A stretch of 64,000 nucleotides of DNA. Origin: Nostoc sp. CENA543. GTDB lineage: Bacteria > Cyanobacteriota > Cyanobacteriia > Cyanobacteriales > Nostocaceae. The notes below the pieces were generated by a model. That model saw only the letters and a list, made by a program, of their open reading frames with translations. It made no database searches and was not told the DNA's origin. Position 1 is the stretch's first letter, and each line of letters starts with the position of its first letter. The stretch lies in NCBI RefSeq assembly GCF_002896875.1, contig NZ_CP023278.1, positions 1 to 64,000 of the forward strand, written 5' to 3'. Position numbers and translations under genes: made by a program. Shown one piece after another: positions 18,694 to 27,276 of this stretch.

Positions 18694-20432
18694 TATTTCC
18701 ATAACAAGACTCCGCCATTATGTCCATGCTTCGCGTGTACCGTCATATCGACCAGCACCATCTCATATTCTTTGGAAAGGTGATGCCATGTCCAAGCTCC
18801 TCCCCTATTGTTTTTTGCCCACGTACAGAGCCTGTCGCCCATAGAAAAGTGTTGCGCTCTTGAAGCTCCAGCTATTTGAACCTTTTGTCCACCGCCCATA
18901 ATGCCATATTTTTTATTCTTCATACCCTTGTTGAGCTTCACTTTCGTAGATTTCTCAATTGGGTCTTGCCAAACTTTTTTCTTTTGCGGCTTGGAAAAAT
19001 TGATGTTCCCTTTCCCATCACGCAAATAGGTAATTTTTTTAAATTCCCCGAAATTTTTGGTTTTGTATTTCTCTTGATAGCTTAAGGTATTCGGGGTTCG
19101 TTTCATCTGCAAAGGTTGTTCAGTATTGCCAGTAGAATTTTGTGTTTCAACCTGTTTTTTAATATTTTCCCACCAGCCACGGGTATGCACCCCTTCTTTC
19201 CATTTAGTGAAGACATTCATCCACAATTCTTCTTTATGGATATTGATTTGATAATGCTCGAGCATATTTATAAAAATCTCTTGCAATATTTTTTCGTAAT
19301 CAGGAATAGTTGCGAATTCGCTCGGTTCAAGTTCATCTGGGTACAAGTCTTCTGTGGATGCGTGTGCGTTTTCTGCGCCGTGGTCGCTATCATTGCTCTC
19401 ATCGCTATCTTGCGATACTTCCTCTACATCCATGAAATTCGGCTCTTCCTGTTCATGGAATTCAGTAGTGGCTCGTTCCCACTTACCGTTCAAATACCTT
19501 ATGTAAAATTCCTCTTCGTAACCTGATACCTTGATAGTGTCATCTACCCTAGCTTCAGACTGTTCATACTCTTTTCCTGTGTCTTGGTCTTGCCATTTGA
19601 ACAAACCAGTTTGAATAAATTCTCCTTGAACAACGTCTGATGTATGGCTGGTTGAAATGGTAACTGGTTTGATATTGGGTTGAAGTTCCCTACTAATTGA
19701 TGCTGCTTTTTCTCCCATCACATCTGCCTCTTTTTCCAACCCCTCATCATCATTAATTTCTAACCCCTTCATCTGGATTGTTGGTTCTACCCTTCCCTGC
19801 TTCTGCTGCACAACGTGCCAAGCTTCATGGGGTAAATGTTTCTCTTGTCCTGGTGCAAGATGAATATCTGTGCCTTGGGTGTAAGCTAATGCTTGTAATC
19901 GGGCTGGTTTGGGCGAATTATAATGAACTTTGACATCATTAAGGGAATATCCCGAAAGATTTTCAACTCCTGTTTTAAGATATGTTGGTAATCCAGTGTG
20001 ATTGGGGTTGTCCAATTCTGCCTGACGTTGGATTGTTACGCTCTCAGACTGTCCACCGCTCCTAGCACTGGTAATAGTAGATTCCAAATCTGGTGTTGCT
20101 TCTCCTACCTCAAGTCCTCCTTGTTGCTGTATTGAGGGCTCTGAAGTTGAACGAGCGATCGCCGGTGCATTAATTCTCTGTACCACTAATTTCGCTGTCC
20201 GGTCGGCTTCCTGTTCGTATTTATCTCCTGGTTCGCCGATCGCTAACTTAGTTTGTACAGGCGATTGTTCCCCTGCTGGGTTGAAAATAGTGAACTCTGG
20301 CATCTGGCTTTCGTATCCCTGCGTTTTAGGCGATTCTGTACTTTCCCCTGCTTTTGGCTGTACAACAAAGGGACGAGATACCAAGGAATTAGTCGCAGAA
20401 GATTGCTGTTGAGATGCTTTATGAGTCCGCAT
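18693..20432 (-). CDS. DUF4157-containing cargo toxin with C-terminal HNH/WHH nuclease domain
   Basis: A 579-residue polymorphic toxin. Residues 1-about 125 are a leader nearly shared with the protein at 22337-24016. A DUF4157 region follows (about 140-245) with GLPTYLKTGVENLSGYSL and a metallopeptidase-like H202-E-A-W-H206 motif in LPHEAWHVVQQKQGR. The middle (about 330-370) is strongly acidic. The C-terminal 90 residues end with AWTWHHLSKEYEMVLVD and HAKHGHNGG, the pattern of the HNH/EndoVII WHH-type nucleases (H550, H551, H566, H571). DUF4157 is the typical marker of eCIS cargo. No signal peptide, consistent with injection rather than Sec export. Two putative immunity genes follow in the same operon. 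Confidence 0.85.
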   Translation of the reverse strand: MRTHKASQQQSSATNSLVSRPFVVQPKAGESTESPKTQGYESQMPEFTIFNPAGEQSPVQTKLAIGEPGDKYEQEADRTAKLVVQRINAPAIARSTSEPSIQQQGGLEVGEATPDLESTITSARSGGQSESVTIQRQAELDNPNHTGLPTYLKTGVENLSGYSLNDVKVHYNSPKPARLQALAYTQGTDIHLAPGQEKHLPHEAWHVVQQKQGRVEPTIQMKGLEINDDEGLEKEADVMGEKAASISRELQPNIKPVTISTSHTSDVVQGEFIQTGLFKWQDQDTGKEYEQSEARVDDTIKVSGYEEEFYIRYLNGKWERATTEFHEQEEPNFMDVEEVSQDSDESNDSDHGAENAHASTEDLYPDELEPSEFATIPDYEKILQEIFINMLEHYQINIHKEELWMNVFTKWKEGVHTRGWWENIKKQVETQNSTGNTEQPLQMKRTPNTLSYQEKYKTKNFGEFKKITYLRDGKGNINFSKPQKKKVWQDPIEKSTKVKLNKGMKNKKYGIMGGGQKVQIAGASRAQHFSMGDRLCTWAKNNRGGAWTWHHLSKEYEMVLVDMTVHAKHGHNGGVLLWK

Positions 20433-20614
20433 AGCTACACTCCACCTTTAGCCAAATTATGCTGTATTGTGTCAATTTTTTTGACAAAAGCAAATTAGAC
20501 TATAGGATAATTTTGATCAATCATCATAGTTATAGATAAAGCGCGCCTGCATCGGCAACTTTGGAAATTGAAGTCGATCATATTTGTAGCGGTAATTATT
20601 CTAGAGGTCTGGTT
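20433..20614. promoter_or_regulatory. Divergent spacer between toxin 1 and the split Uma2 gene
   Basis: About 180 AT-rich bases that must hold the promoter for the minus-strand toxin 1 operon and probably that of the plus-strand Uma2 gene. A short palindromic TTGTGTCAA / TTTGACAA region lies at about 20465-20486. I see no other element. Confidence 0.35.
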
Positions 20615-20663
20615 GTGGTCTTTGCTCAAACCAGTACTCCAGATATCATCACCACTCGCTTGA

Positions 20664-22166
20664 CTGGAGTTTAGACTAGTTCCCGGTGCGACAACGAAAA
20701 ATAAGGGGTGTGCTTGAACACAGTCCCCTATTAGCAGAAGCTGAGAGAAGAACCACCAACTCTCATCTGCCAATATGAACCGTGCCAAATTAGAGGAATT
20801 TCGTCAAGCAGCGTATAACTATCTAGGTAGAGCGCATGATGCAACATTTGAACTGATGGATGCAATATTGCTAACTCGGAACGCTTACAGTTTGGCAGAT
20901 TTATCACTATCACCAGCATTTAGACGCAAGTGGTCAAGTATTTATGAAGCGTTACAAGATAGCAGGCCACAGCGACAAAAATTGATGCAGTTATACATCA
21001 AACAGATGCCACACCAGGGTCGTCCGTTGTTGGCTGGCGACCATACAGCTTGGCCAAGGCCAGATGCGGTAACGCTACAGGAAAGGACAATTGAACACAG
21101 CAGTGTCTCAATGGGAGGTGACAAACCAATCACCATTGGTCAGGGCTATAGCACCATTGCTTGGATACCGGAGAGTTCGGGCAGTTGGGCATTACCATTG
21201 AGACACGAGCGAATTACCAGTTGGGAAAGCCCAATCCAGAAAGCAGCATGGCAATTACAACAAGTTTGTGAAAATTTACCTACCAGACCAATTTCGGTTT
21301 GGGATAGTGAGTACGGGTGCGCTCCTTTCGTTTTGAAGACGAGTAATATTAAAGCAGACATTTTGGTACGTTTGCGTTCAAATCTTTGTTTATGGGGCGC
21401 ACCACCACCATATTCTGGCAAGGGACGACCGAGAAAACATGGTGATAAATTTAAGTTGAATGATGCTTCGACATGGACTCAAGCCATTCAAACTATAGAA
21501 GTAAATCATCCAAAACTAGGACGTATCAAGGTGAGCTTGTGGTCAAATTTTCATTTTCGGAAAGCCGCTACACGTCCGATGTCCTTGATTCGGGTTGAGC
21601 GTCTTGATGAGCTTGGCAACTTGCGGGTGTCAAAACCTTTGTGGTTGGCTTGGCTGGGAGAACAAATGCCGCCTTTAGAAGAAGTTTGGCAACTCTACTT
21701 GCGGCGTTTTACTGTTGACCACTGGTATCGCTTTTTGAAGCAACGCTTACACTGGACTCTTCCCAAGCTACGTACCCCTAAGCAATGTGAGCGTTGGAGT
21801 GACTTAATGCCCATCATGACTTGGGAATTGTGGTTAGCCCGTGATATCGTTGCAGACAACCCTTTACCTTGGCAAAAGTTATTAGTTAGTTTGACTCCAG
21901 GTAGGGTTGCTCAGGCGATGGGAAGTATTTTAGCGACGATTGGTACTCCTGCCCGTCCGCCCAAACCTCGCGGAAAGTCCCCTGGCTGGAAGACTGGACA
22001 ACCCCGACAACGTAGAATTCGCTATCCTGTTGTTAGAAAAACTACAACTAAGCCACGTAAGCAACAATCAGAATCTGCTTAAGATTGTCGATTTTTATGT
22101 CTAATGCCTATTTATTTTCAACTCAGCCTTCCTGGGTCATTTTTTGCTGCTTAGTCTAAACTCCAG
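20664..22166 (+). mobile_element. Insertion sequence, intact copy 1 (1503 bp)
   Basis: Bounded by perfect 15-bp terminal inverted repeats CTGGAGTTTAGACTA (20664-20678) and TAGTCTAAACTCCAG (22152-22166) and flanked by a 6-bp direct repeat GCTTGA (20658-20663 and 22167-22172). One transposase gene fills the element. A second copy (1504 bp) is at 45435-46938 with its own 6-bp duplication, which confirms the ends. Confidence 0.97.
20775..22082 (+). CDS. IS4-superfamily-like DDE transposase
   Basis: A 435-residue transposase. Candidate catalytic acidic residues lie in LLAGDHTAWPRP (about residue 90) and SVWDSEYGCAPF (about 180). The segment YLRRFTVDHWYRFLK fits the IS4 Y-x2-R-x3-E-x6-K signature with Asp in place of Glu. 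The C-terminus is basic (KTTTKPRKQQSESA). The start ATG at 20775 is 111 bases inside the left end. I cannot name the ISfinder family with certainty; IS4/IS701-related is most likely. This copy is intact and could supply transposase for both elements. Confidence 0.88.
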   Translation: MNRAKLEEFRQAAYNYLGRAHDATFELMDAILLTRNAYSLADLSLSPAFRRKWSSIYEALQDSRPQRQKLMQLYIKQMPHQGRPLLAGDHTAWPRPDAVTLQERTIEHSSVSMGGDKPITIGQGYSTIAWIPESSGSWALPLRHERITSWESPIQKAAWQLQQVCENLPTRPISVWDSEYGCAPFVLKTSNIKADILVRLRSNLCLWGAPPPYSGKGRPRKHGDKFKLNDASTWTQAIQTIEVNHPKLGRIKVSLWSNFHFRKAATRPMSLIRVERLDELGNLRVSKPLWLAWLGEQMPPLEEVWQLYLRRFTVDHWYRFLKQRLHWTLPKLRTPKQCERWSDLMPIMTWELWLARDIVADNPLPWQKLLVSLTPGRVAQAMGSILATIGTPARPPKPRGKSPGWKTGQPRQRRIRYPVVRKTTTKPRKQQSESA

Positions 22167-22336
22167 GCTTGACACTAGACGAGTATCGGGCGATGGATGA
22201 AACCAGTCCAGAACGCCATGAATACCGTAATGGAGAGATTATTAGTATGTTGGGGGGTTCAGAAGTCCACAGTGCGATCGCTAGTAATTTGTTAATTTAC
22301 TTAGGATTTTTAGCACGACAAGAATACATAATCACA

Positions 22337-24016
22337 CTATGCAAACGGATTGCCCATAGTTTCTAGACTCTTGGCATAAACTTCTACCATTCTGTGTCTT
22401 TCCTTATGAACCTCTTCCATTTTCTGATTTCTATGATCTTCCATCACTTTATACGCAGTTGGATGTGCTTGCTTGACCTTTTCCAGTTCCTCATTAACCT
22501 TTACCATTTTATTGTTGAGTGCCACTCCACCAGTGACCGTCCATCCAACCTTTGCCGCTTTTGCGGCAGGATGCGGTATCATCCCAATTGCTTGACCGAT
22601 AGCCATACCAAACCCCACTTTAGCCCCCATCTTCACAGTTTGCTCAAACTGGCATTTCTCTAAATCTGCTTTAAATCTTTCGGCTTCCTCTTTACTCATC
22701 TTTGCGCTTGCTATGTCTATCACTCTTGCTAAATCTTCCTTGCCACCACCGAATACATAGTAATCCGCCCACTTCAACGGCTCGGATGTGTTCCGAGGGT
22801 CTTGGATTCCTTCTTTCATCAGTTCCACTCGGTCTGTTATGGTTTCCTTGATTCCTTCCTGGATAGGTGACTGAGGTGTAAAATCACTAATTTTCTCTCT
22901 AGCTTTTTTGGATGATTTGTCAGCCAACCCCGTAGGTACAGGAATCATTGGTGCAACACCTAATATGCTTTCCACAATTGTCTTTGGCTTTCCACCCTTT
23001 CCTCCAGTGTATGGGGTACTGAACGGTGATGAATCCATTGATGGCAGTGACCCAATTGGTGGAATTGATTGTTTCACTCGTTTGCGTTTTACTGGATTTT
23101 TCCCTTTTCTCGTATATAAACTGTAGTACAACCAGCCCGTTCCTTCTACCGTCTCTGGATATTCACTCTCGTCTCTTGGGTCTGGAAGTTCGATCCATTC
23201 CAGATTTAATTCATCAATCCGACCTGTGTTTGCTGTAGGATGAGATTTAGAATTTTCCTCATCTTTCACTGCATAGAATCGCTGGATAGTGTTTTGGTCA
23301 GAATTATGATTCACTATGAGTTTGTCATTCAGGTTTGGCTTTTGAACAATTGATATTTGCCCCATCTGTGACTTTTGCTGGGAAAATCGCTGTACAGTCC
23401 CACCATTTTGCTGTACTACATGGGTTAACTCATGGGCGATCAACTCTTGACCCCCGCGACTCCCTGGCTGATATTCCCCTTGTCGAAAGAACACATCTTG
23501 CCCTGTTGTAAATGCCTTTGCTTGAATCGAGCGATTTAACTGGTCTGATTGGGTATCAGTATGCACTCTCACACCACTAAAATCCGCCCCCATCGCTGTA
23601 CTCATCTTGGCTTGCAAACCAGCATCTAAGGGCTGTCCCCCGCTTCTAGCACTATTAATAGCTGATTCTAAATCTGTTGATGCTTCTCCTCCCTCTAATC
23701 CTCCCCGCCGTTGTATTGAGGGTTCTGAAGTTGAACGAGCGATCGCCGGTGCATTAATCCTTTGTACTACTAGTTTTGCTGTTCGGTCGGCTTCCTGCTC
23801 GTATTTATCTCCTGGCGCGCCGATCGCTAATTTTGGTTGCACGGGCGATTGTTCCCCTGCTGGGTTGAAAATAGCGAACTCTGGCATCTGGCTTTTGTAC
23901 CCCTGCGTTCCTGGCGATTCTTTCCTTTCCTCTGCTTTTGGCTGCACTACAAAGGGACGAGATACCAAGGAATTGTTCACTGAAGATTGCTTTTGAGATG
24001 CTTTATGAGTCCGCAT
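22337..24016 (-). CDS. DUF4157-containing cargo toxin with unknown C-terminal domain
   Basis: A 559-residue protein from ATG 24016 (MRTHKAS, the same start as the sister toxin). Leader residues 1-about 125 match the sister protein at roughly four positions in five. It then has a classical eCIS DUF4157 core: GLQAKMSTAMGADFSGVRVH, then QELIAHELTHVVQQNGG with H195-E-L-T-H199. The C-terminal half is unrelated to the sister: a Gly/Pro-rich linker, a hydrophobic stretch MAIGQAIGMIPHPAAKAAKV that could insert in a membrane, and a charged helix at the end. I do not recognise this effector domain, and no obvious immunity gene is coupled to its 3' end; that side now abuts the broken Uma2 gene. Confidence 0.85.
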   Translation of the reverse strand: MRTHKASQKQSSVNNSLVSRPFVVQPKAEERKESPGTQGYKSQMPEFAIFNPAGEQSPVQPKLAIGAPGDKYEQEADRTAKLVVQRINAPAIARSTSEPSIQRRGGLEGGEASTDLESAINSARSGGQPLDAGLQAKMSTAMGADFSGVRVHTDTQSDQLNRSIQAKAFTTGQDVFFRQGEYQPGSRGGQELIAHELTHVVQQNGGTVQRFSQQKSQMGQISIVQKPNLNDKLIVNHNSDQNTIQRFYAVKDEENSKSHPTANTGRIDELNLEWIELPDPRDESEYPETVEGTGWLYYSLYTRKGKNPVKRKRVKQSIPPIGSLPSMDSSPFSTPYTGGKGGKPKTIVESILGVAPMIPVPTGLADKSSKKAREKISDFTPQSPIQEGIKETITDRVELMKEGIQDPRNTSEPLKWADYYVFGGGKEDLARVIDIASAKMSKEEAERFKADLEKCQFEQTVKMGAKVGFGMAIGQAIGMIPHPAAKAAKVGWTVTGGVALNNKMVKVNEELEKVKQAHPTAYKVMEDHRNQKMEEVHKERHRMVEVYAKSLETMGNPFA

Positions 24017-24111
24017 AGCCACACTCCGAATCGCAGCCAAATAATACCTCATTCTCTCATTTTCTTCGGTAATATCAATTAGACGTTTAGCTAATTGCTA
24101 TTCAGCAAAAA

Positions 24112-26106
24112 TCATGCTATCCATCCCTTCACCTCTACATCAGTTAAAGGTCGCTCCATCTTGATATATTCACTCTTGGCTGCTTGTAAGATATGTTTCA
24201 TCCCCACGGGTTCATCGGCATCGGCTGCTATAAACGCTGCATTCAGGGCAATATTGCGGATATTCCCGCCAGCAACGCTGAGTTTAGCTAATTTCTCGAA
24301 ATCTAAGTCTGCGGTGGGGGTTTGGGCGGGAAATACCCGTCGCCAAATTTCGGCGCGCTGATTGGCATCGGGGAAGGGAAACTGGACAATAAAGCGCAAA
24401 CGCCGCAGAAATGCCTGATCTAAAGAGGCTTTTAAGTTGGTGGTGAGAATTGCTAAACCCCGATAGGCTTCCATGCGTTGCAGTAGGTAGCTTACCTCAA
24501 TATTGGCGTGGCGGTCATGGGAGTCTTTCACTTCTGTACGTTTGCCAAAGAGGGCATCGGCTTCATCAAATAGTAAAATGACTCCTCCCCCCTCAGCCGC
24601 ATCAAATACCCGCCGCAAATTTTTCTCTGTCTCGCCAATATACTTACTCACCACTGCACTTAAATCTATGCGGTAGACATCTAGATTTAGGGTATTACCT
24701 AATACTTCTGCTGCTAGTGTTTTCCCTGTGCCACTCGCCCCCGCAAACATGGCACTAATACCCAAACCTCGTCCGCCTTTAGCCGCAAATCCCCACTGTT
24801 CATAGACTTTGGAACGTTGGCGTAAATGGGCAGCAATATCACGCAATACGCCTAATTCATTGGGTGGTAACACTAAATCTTCCCACTGTGCGGTTGCTTC
24901 GATGCGTTGCGCCAATTCATCGAGGCGGGGACGGGCTTGACTACGGCAGACATCCCAGAGGAAACGGAAGGCTTGGGCTGAGTCAGATGTTGGGTGGTGT
25001 TGGGTTTTGAATTGCCAACTGGTGGCTGTAATTGTAGCGGTGCTGAGGTTGAAGTGGGAAACAAGACGGTCGATGTGTCCATTCCAGGTGGGTGAGATGT
25101 CACTTAAGGCAGTTTGCCAAACTTGACGCTGTTCGGCGGGGCTGGGGTGATTTACCTCTAAGGTGAGTAAAGGACGCTGGATAGCACGACGACGTTCTAA
25201 ACTGGAGATCATCAGGGGGGTTTGTAGGGTTTCGAGTAGCTGATGGATGTGATTTTCCCCATCTGGAGATTCGGTAGTGCGATCGCCATCCAATAATATT
25301 ACCCTGCCAAACAGTCGCCATTCCCTTTCCCACAAGCACTTGATGAGATTTAATTGCTGGGTATCACGGGGTAAGTTCTGGGCAGCAATAGCATAAACTG
25401 TTAAGTGTAAAATATCACAGGCATGGGCGGCGATCGCTTTTTTGCTGACGGTTTCTGTACCACATAGTTGCAATATGGGCAAGGCGCGCTGTTCTTGAGA
25501 GGCTTGCAACCAGCAATTTGCCATTTGTTGCGCTAAGGCTGTATGGGATGGAACTAAGTTTTCTGTCTGTACAGGGGTAGCTCCTAATTGTGCCAATCGC
25601 TCATCCAATGGGCGCAATCCTGCCAAATAATGAATAATCTGCTCGTCTAATCTTAAGGGAGAAATCGTCAATGTATGGGACGGAGCAATTTCAATAATCC
25701 GCCAGCGTCGCAAGGGTGCATCGTGAGTCAGTAAATCCCAATAGGAACCAGAAGACATGGAGAATGCTAAACTAAAAGTGGGATGTTCTAACTGTGGTTG
25801 TCCTTGGGCTGCGGCACATAGTTTTCCCCAGTTACGGTCAAATTCCATACCTGCACACAACAGCACAATTTGCCGTTCTAATTTAGATAATTTAAAGATT
25901 TGACACAGTTGCTCTATGGCGGGCGGTGCTTGATTAAAGGCTGGGTCTTGTTCGTAATCTAGGAATATGCCTTTCTCCCTACTCTGATTTCCCTGTTCGT
26001 TGTCTTCAGCCAACTGTTCTAAAGCTTGACGGGTTTGGGAGATTAAACCCATCAAGTAACGGTGATTTGCACTGTACCAGTCTTTTGTCACAGGTTGAGA
26101 CGGCAT
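24112..26106 (-). CDS. AAA+ ATPase of the eCIS-associated (Afp15/PVC15-like) type
   Basis: A 664-residue protein. The N-terminal about 400 residues are helical with a degenerate ATPase-like half (QLCGTETVSKKAIAA near 215). The C-terminal AAA+ module has Walker A GASGTGKTLAAE (Lys462), Walker B LLFDEADALFGKR, sensor 1 LTTNLKASLDQAFLRRL and second-region arginines. This architecture with NIEVSYLLQRMEAYRG is the one encoded in extracellular contractile injection loci, where the ATPase is thought to help assembly or cargo handling. It lies directly upstream of a DUF4157 cargo gene on the same strand (95-base gap). No structural injection genes are in the window. Confidence 0.88.
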   Translation of the reverse strand: MPSQPVTKDWYSANHRYLMGLISQTRQALEQLAEDNEQGNQSREKGIFLDYEQDPAFNQAPPAIEQLCQIFKLSKLERQIVLLCAGMEFDRNWGKLCAAAQGQPQLEHPTFSLAFSMSSGSYWDLLTHDAPLRRWRIIEIAPSHTLTISPLRLDEQIIHYLAGLRPLDERLAQLGATPVQTENLVPSHTALAQQMANCWLQASQEQRALPILQLCGTETVSKKAIAAHACDILHLTVYAIAAQNLPRDTQQLNLIKCLWEREWRLFGRVILLDGDRTTESPDGENHIHQLLETLQTPLMISSLERRRAIQRPLLTLEVNHPSPAEQRQVWQTALSDISPTWNGHIDRLVSHFNLSTATITATSWQFKTQHHPTSDSAQAFRFLWDVCRSQARPRLDELAQRIEATAQWEDLVLPPNELGVLRDIAAHLRQRSKVYEQWGFAAKGGRGLGISAMFAGASGTGKTLAAEVLGNTLNLDVYRIDLSAVVSKYIGETEKNLRRVFDAAEGGGVILLFDEADALFGKRTEVKDSHDRHANIEVSYLLQRMEAYRGLAILTTNLKASLDQAFLRRLRFIVQFPFPDANQRAEIWRRVFPAQTPTADLDFEKLAKLSVAGGNIRNIALNAAFIAADADEPVGMKHILQAAKSEYIKMERPLTDVEVKGWIA

Positions 26107-26107
26107 T

Positions 26108-27274
26108 TTATACTAAAGTCTTTTGTTTACGTAAACTTTGAATAGTAGCGATCGCGTGTTTCGCTACTATATCAATTTCTGCCGATGTGTTAAACCTGCC
26201 TATCCCAAAACGAACGGCAGCATAAGCCAATTTTTCGTCATGTCCCAAAGCAGTGAGGACGTGAGAGGGTGCTGTTTTCGTCGATGAACAAGCTGAACCA
26301 GAGGATACGGCCATAACTGGCTGTAAACCTAAAGACAATGCTGCACCGTCAACTCCCTCAACGCTAATATTCAAGTTACCTGGTAATCGTTGGGTGGGGT
26401 GTCCATTCAGGTGAATTCCCTCTAATTGTGAAAGTTGACTCCATAAGTTGTCTCTTAACTGGATGAGGCGGAGGCTTTCTGTTTCCTGTTCGGCTAAAGC
26501 AATTTCTACAGCCTTACCAAAGCCAACAATTTGCGGTGTGTATAGAGTTCCTGAACGCATTCCTCGTTCATGTCCTCCCCCGTGTTGTTGGGGTGCGAGT
26601 TGCACTCTGGGGTTGCGCCTGCGGACATATAAGGCACCAATACCTTTTGGCCCGTAGACTTTATGGGCAGTCAAAGACATTAAATCAATGTGCATGGCTT
26701 GCACATCTAGAGGAATTTTCCCAATAGCTTGGGCTGCATCTGTATGGAAAATTACTTGGCGACTATGGCAGATTTCCCCAATTTCTGCTAACGGTTGTAA
26801 TACGCCAATTTCATTATTAGCTGCCATCACCGAAACTAAAATTGTCTCAGGACGCAACGCTGCTTCTAGTTCTCTTAAATCAATCAATCCATCAGCTTTG
26901 ACTGGCAATATAGTAATCTCAAAACCCAGGGTTTTTAAATATGCACAAGGGTCGAGTACCGCGCCATGTTCAGTTGCCACAGTAACTATATGCTGACCTT
27001 TTTGAAAGTAAGCTTCTGCTACACCTTTAATGGCTAAATTATTAGCTTCCGTTGCACCGCTAGTAAAGACAATTTCTTCTGGCGATGCTTTAATTGCAGT
27101 GGCTAAAATTTCCCGTGCTTGTTTTACAGCAGCTTCCGTTTCCCAACCGTAAATATGACTAATACTTGCTGGATTGCCAAATTTTTCTGTAAAGTATGGC
27201 AGCATAGCTGCTAATACACGCTCATCTACAGGTGTAGTGGCGTGACAATCAAGGTAGATGGGATGATTAGACAT
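26108..27274 (-). CDS. iscS: Cysteine desulfurase (IscS/NifS family)
   Basis: PLP enzyme taking sulfur from cysteine for Fe-S and other thio-cofactors; 388 residues. N-terminus YLDCHATTPVDERVL, PLP lysine K205 in SLTAHKVYGPKG, and catalytic C329 in SSGSACSS, typical of the IscS-like group I enzymes. The stop is one base from the start of the AAA+ gene downstream and the start is two bases from the upstream gene, so the three are co-transcribed. A nifS-type role in nitrogenase cofactor supply is possible but no nif gene is adjacent. Confidence 0.93.
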   Translation of the reverse strand: MSNHPIYLDCHATTPVDERVLAAMLPYFTEKFGNPASISHIYGWETEAAVKQAREILATAIKASPEEIVFTSGATEANNLAIKGVAEAYFQKGQHIVTVATEHGAVLDPCAYLKTLGFEITILPVKADGLIDLRELEAALRPETILVSVMAANNEIGVLQPLAEIGEICHSRQVIFHTDAAQAIGKIPLDVQAMHIDLMSLTAHKVYGPKGIGALYVRRRNPRVQLAPQQHGGGHERGMRSGTLYTPQIVGFGKAVEIALAEQETESLRLIQLRDNLWSQLSQLEGIHLNGHPTQRLPGNLNISVEGVDGAALSLGLQPVMAVSSGSACSSTKTAPSHVLTALGHDEKLAYAAVRFGIGRFNTSAEIDIVAKHAIATIQSLRKQKTLV

Positions 27275-27276
27275 AA

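Larger units (their letters stand above)
20615..22335 (+). pseudogene. Uma2 gene split by an insertion sequence and truncated at its 3' end
   Basis: Deleting the IS and one copy of its 6-bp target duplication rejoins an open frame reading TSTPDIITTRLTLDEYRAMD, then ERHEYRNGEIISMLGGSEVH and SAIASNLLIYLGFLAR, the N-terminal third of an Uma2 protein. A GTG at 20615 is the likely original start (MVFAQTS). The 5' piece is 20615-20663 and the 3' piece 22167 to about 22335. Homology then stops where the 3' end of the convergent DUF4157 gene begins, so about two thirds of the gene, including most of the nuclease core, is missing. The gene was therefore broken twice. The exact 3' limit is uncertain. 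Confidence 0.8.

Noticed and set aside
20942-21421. Minus-strand frames inside both IS copies
   Set aside because: Both are shadows of the transposase and repeat in the two copies.
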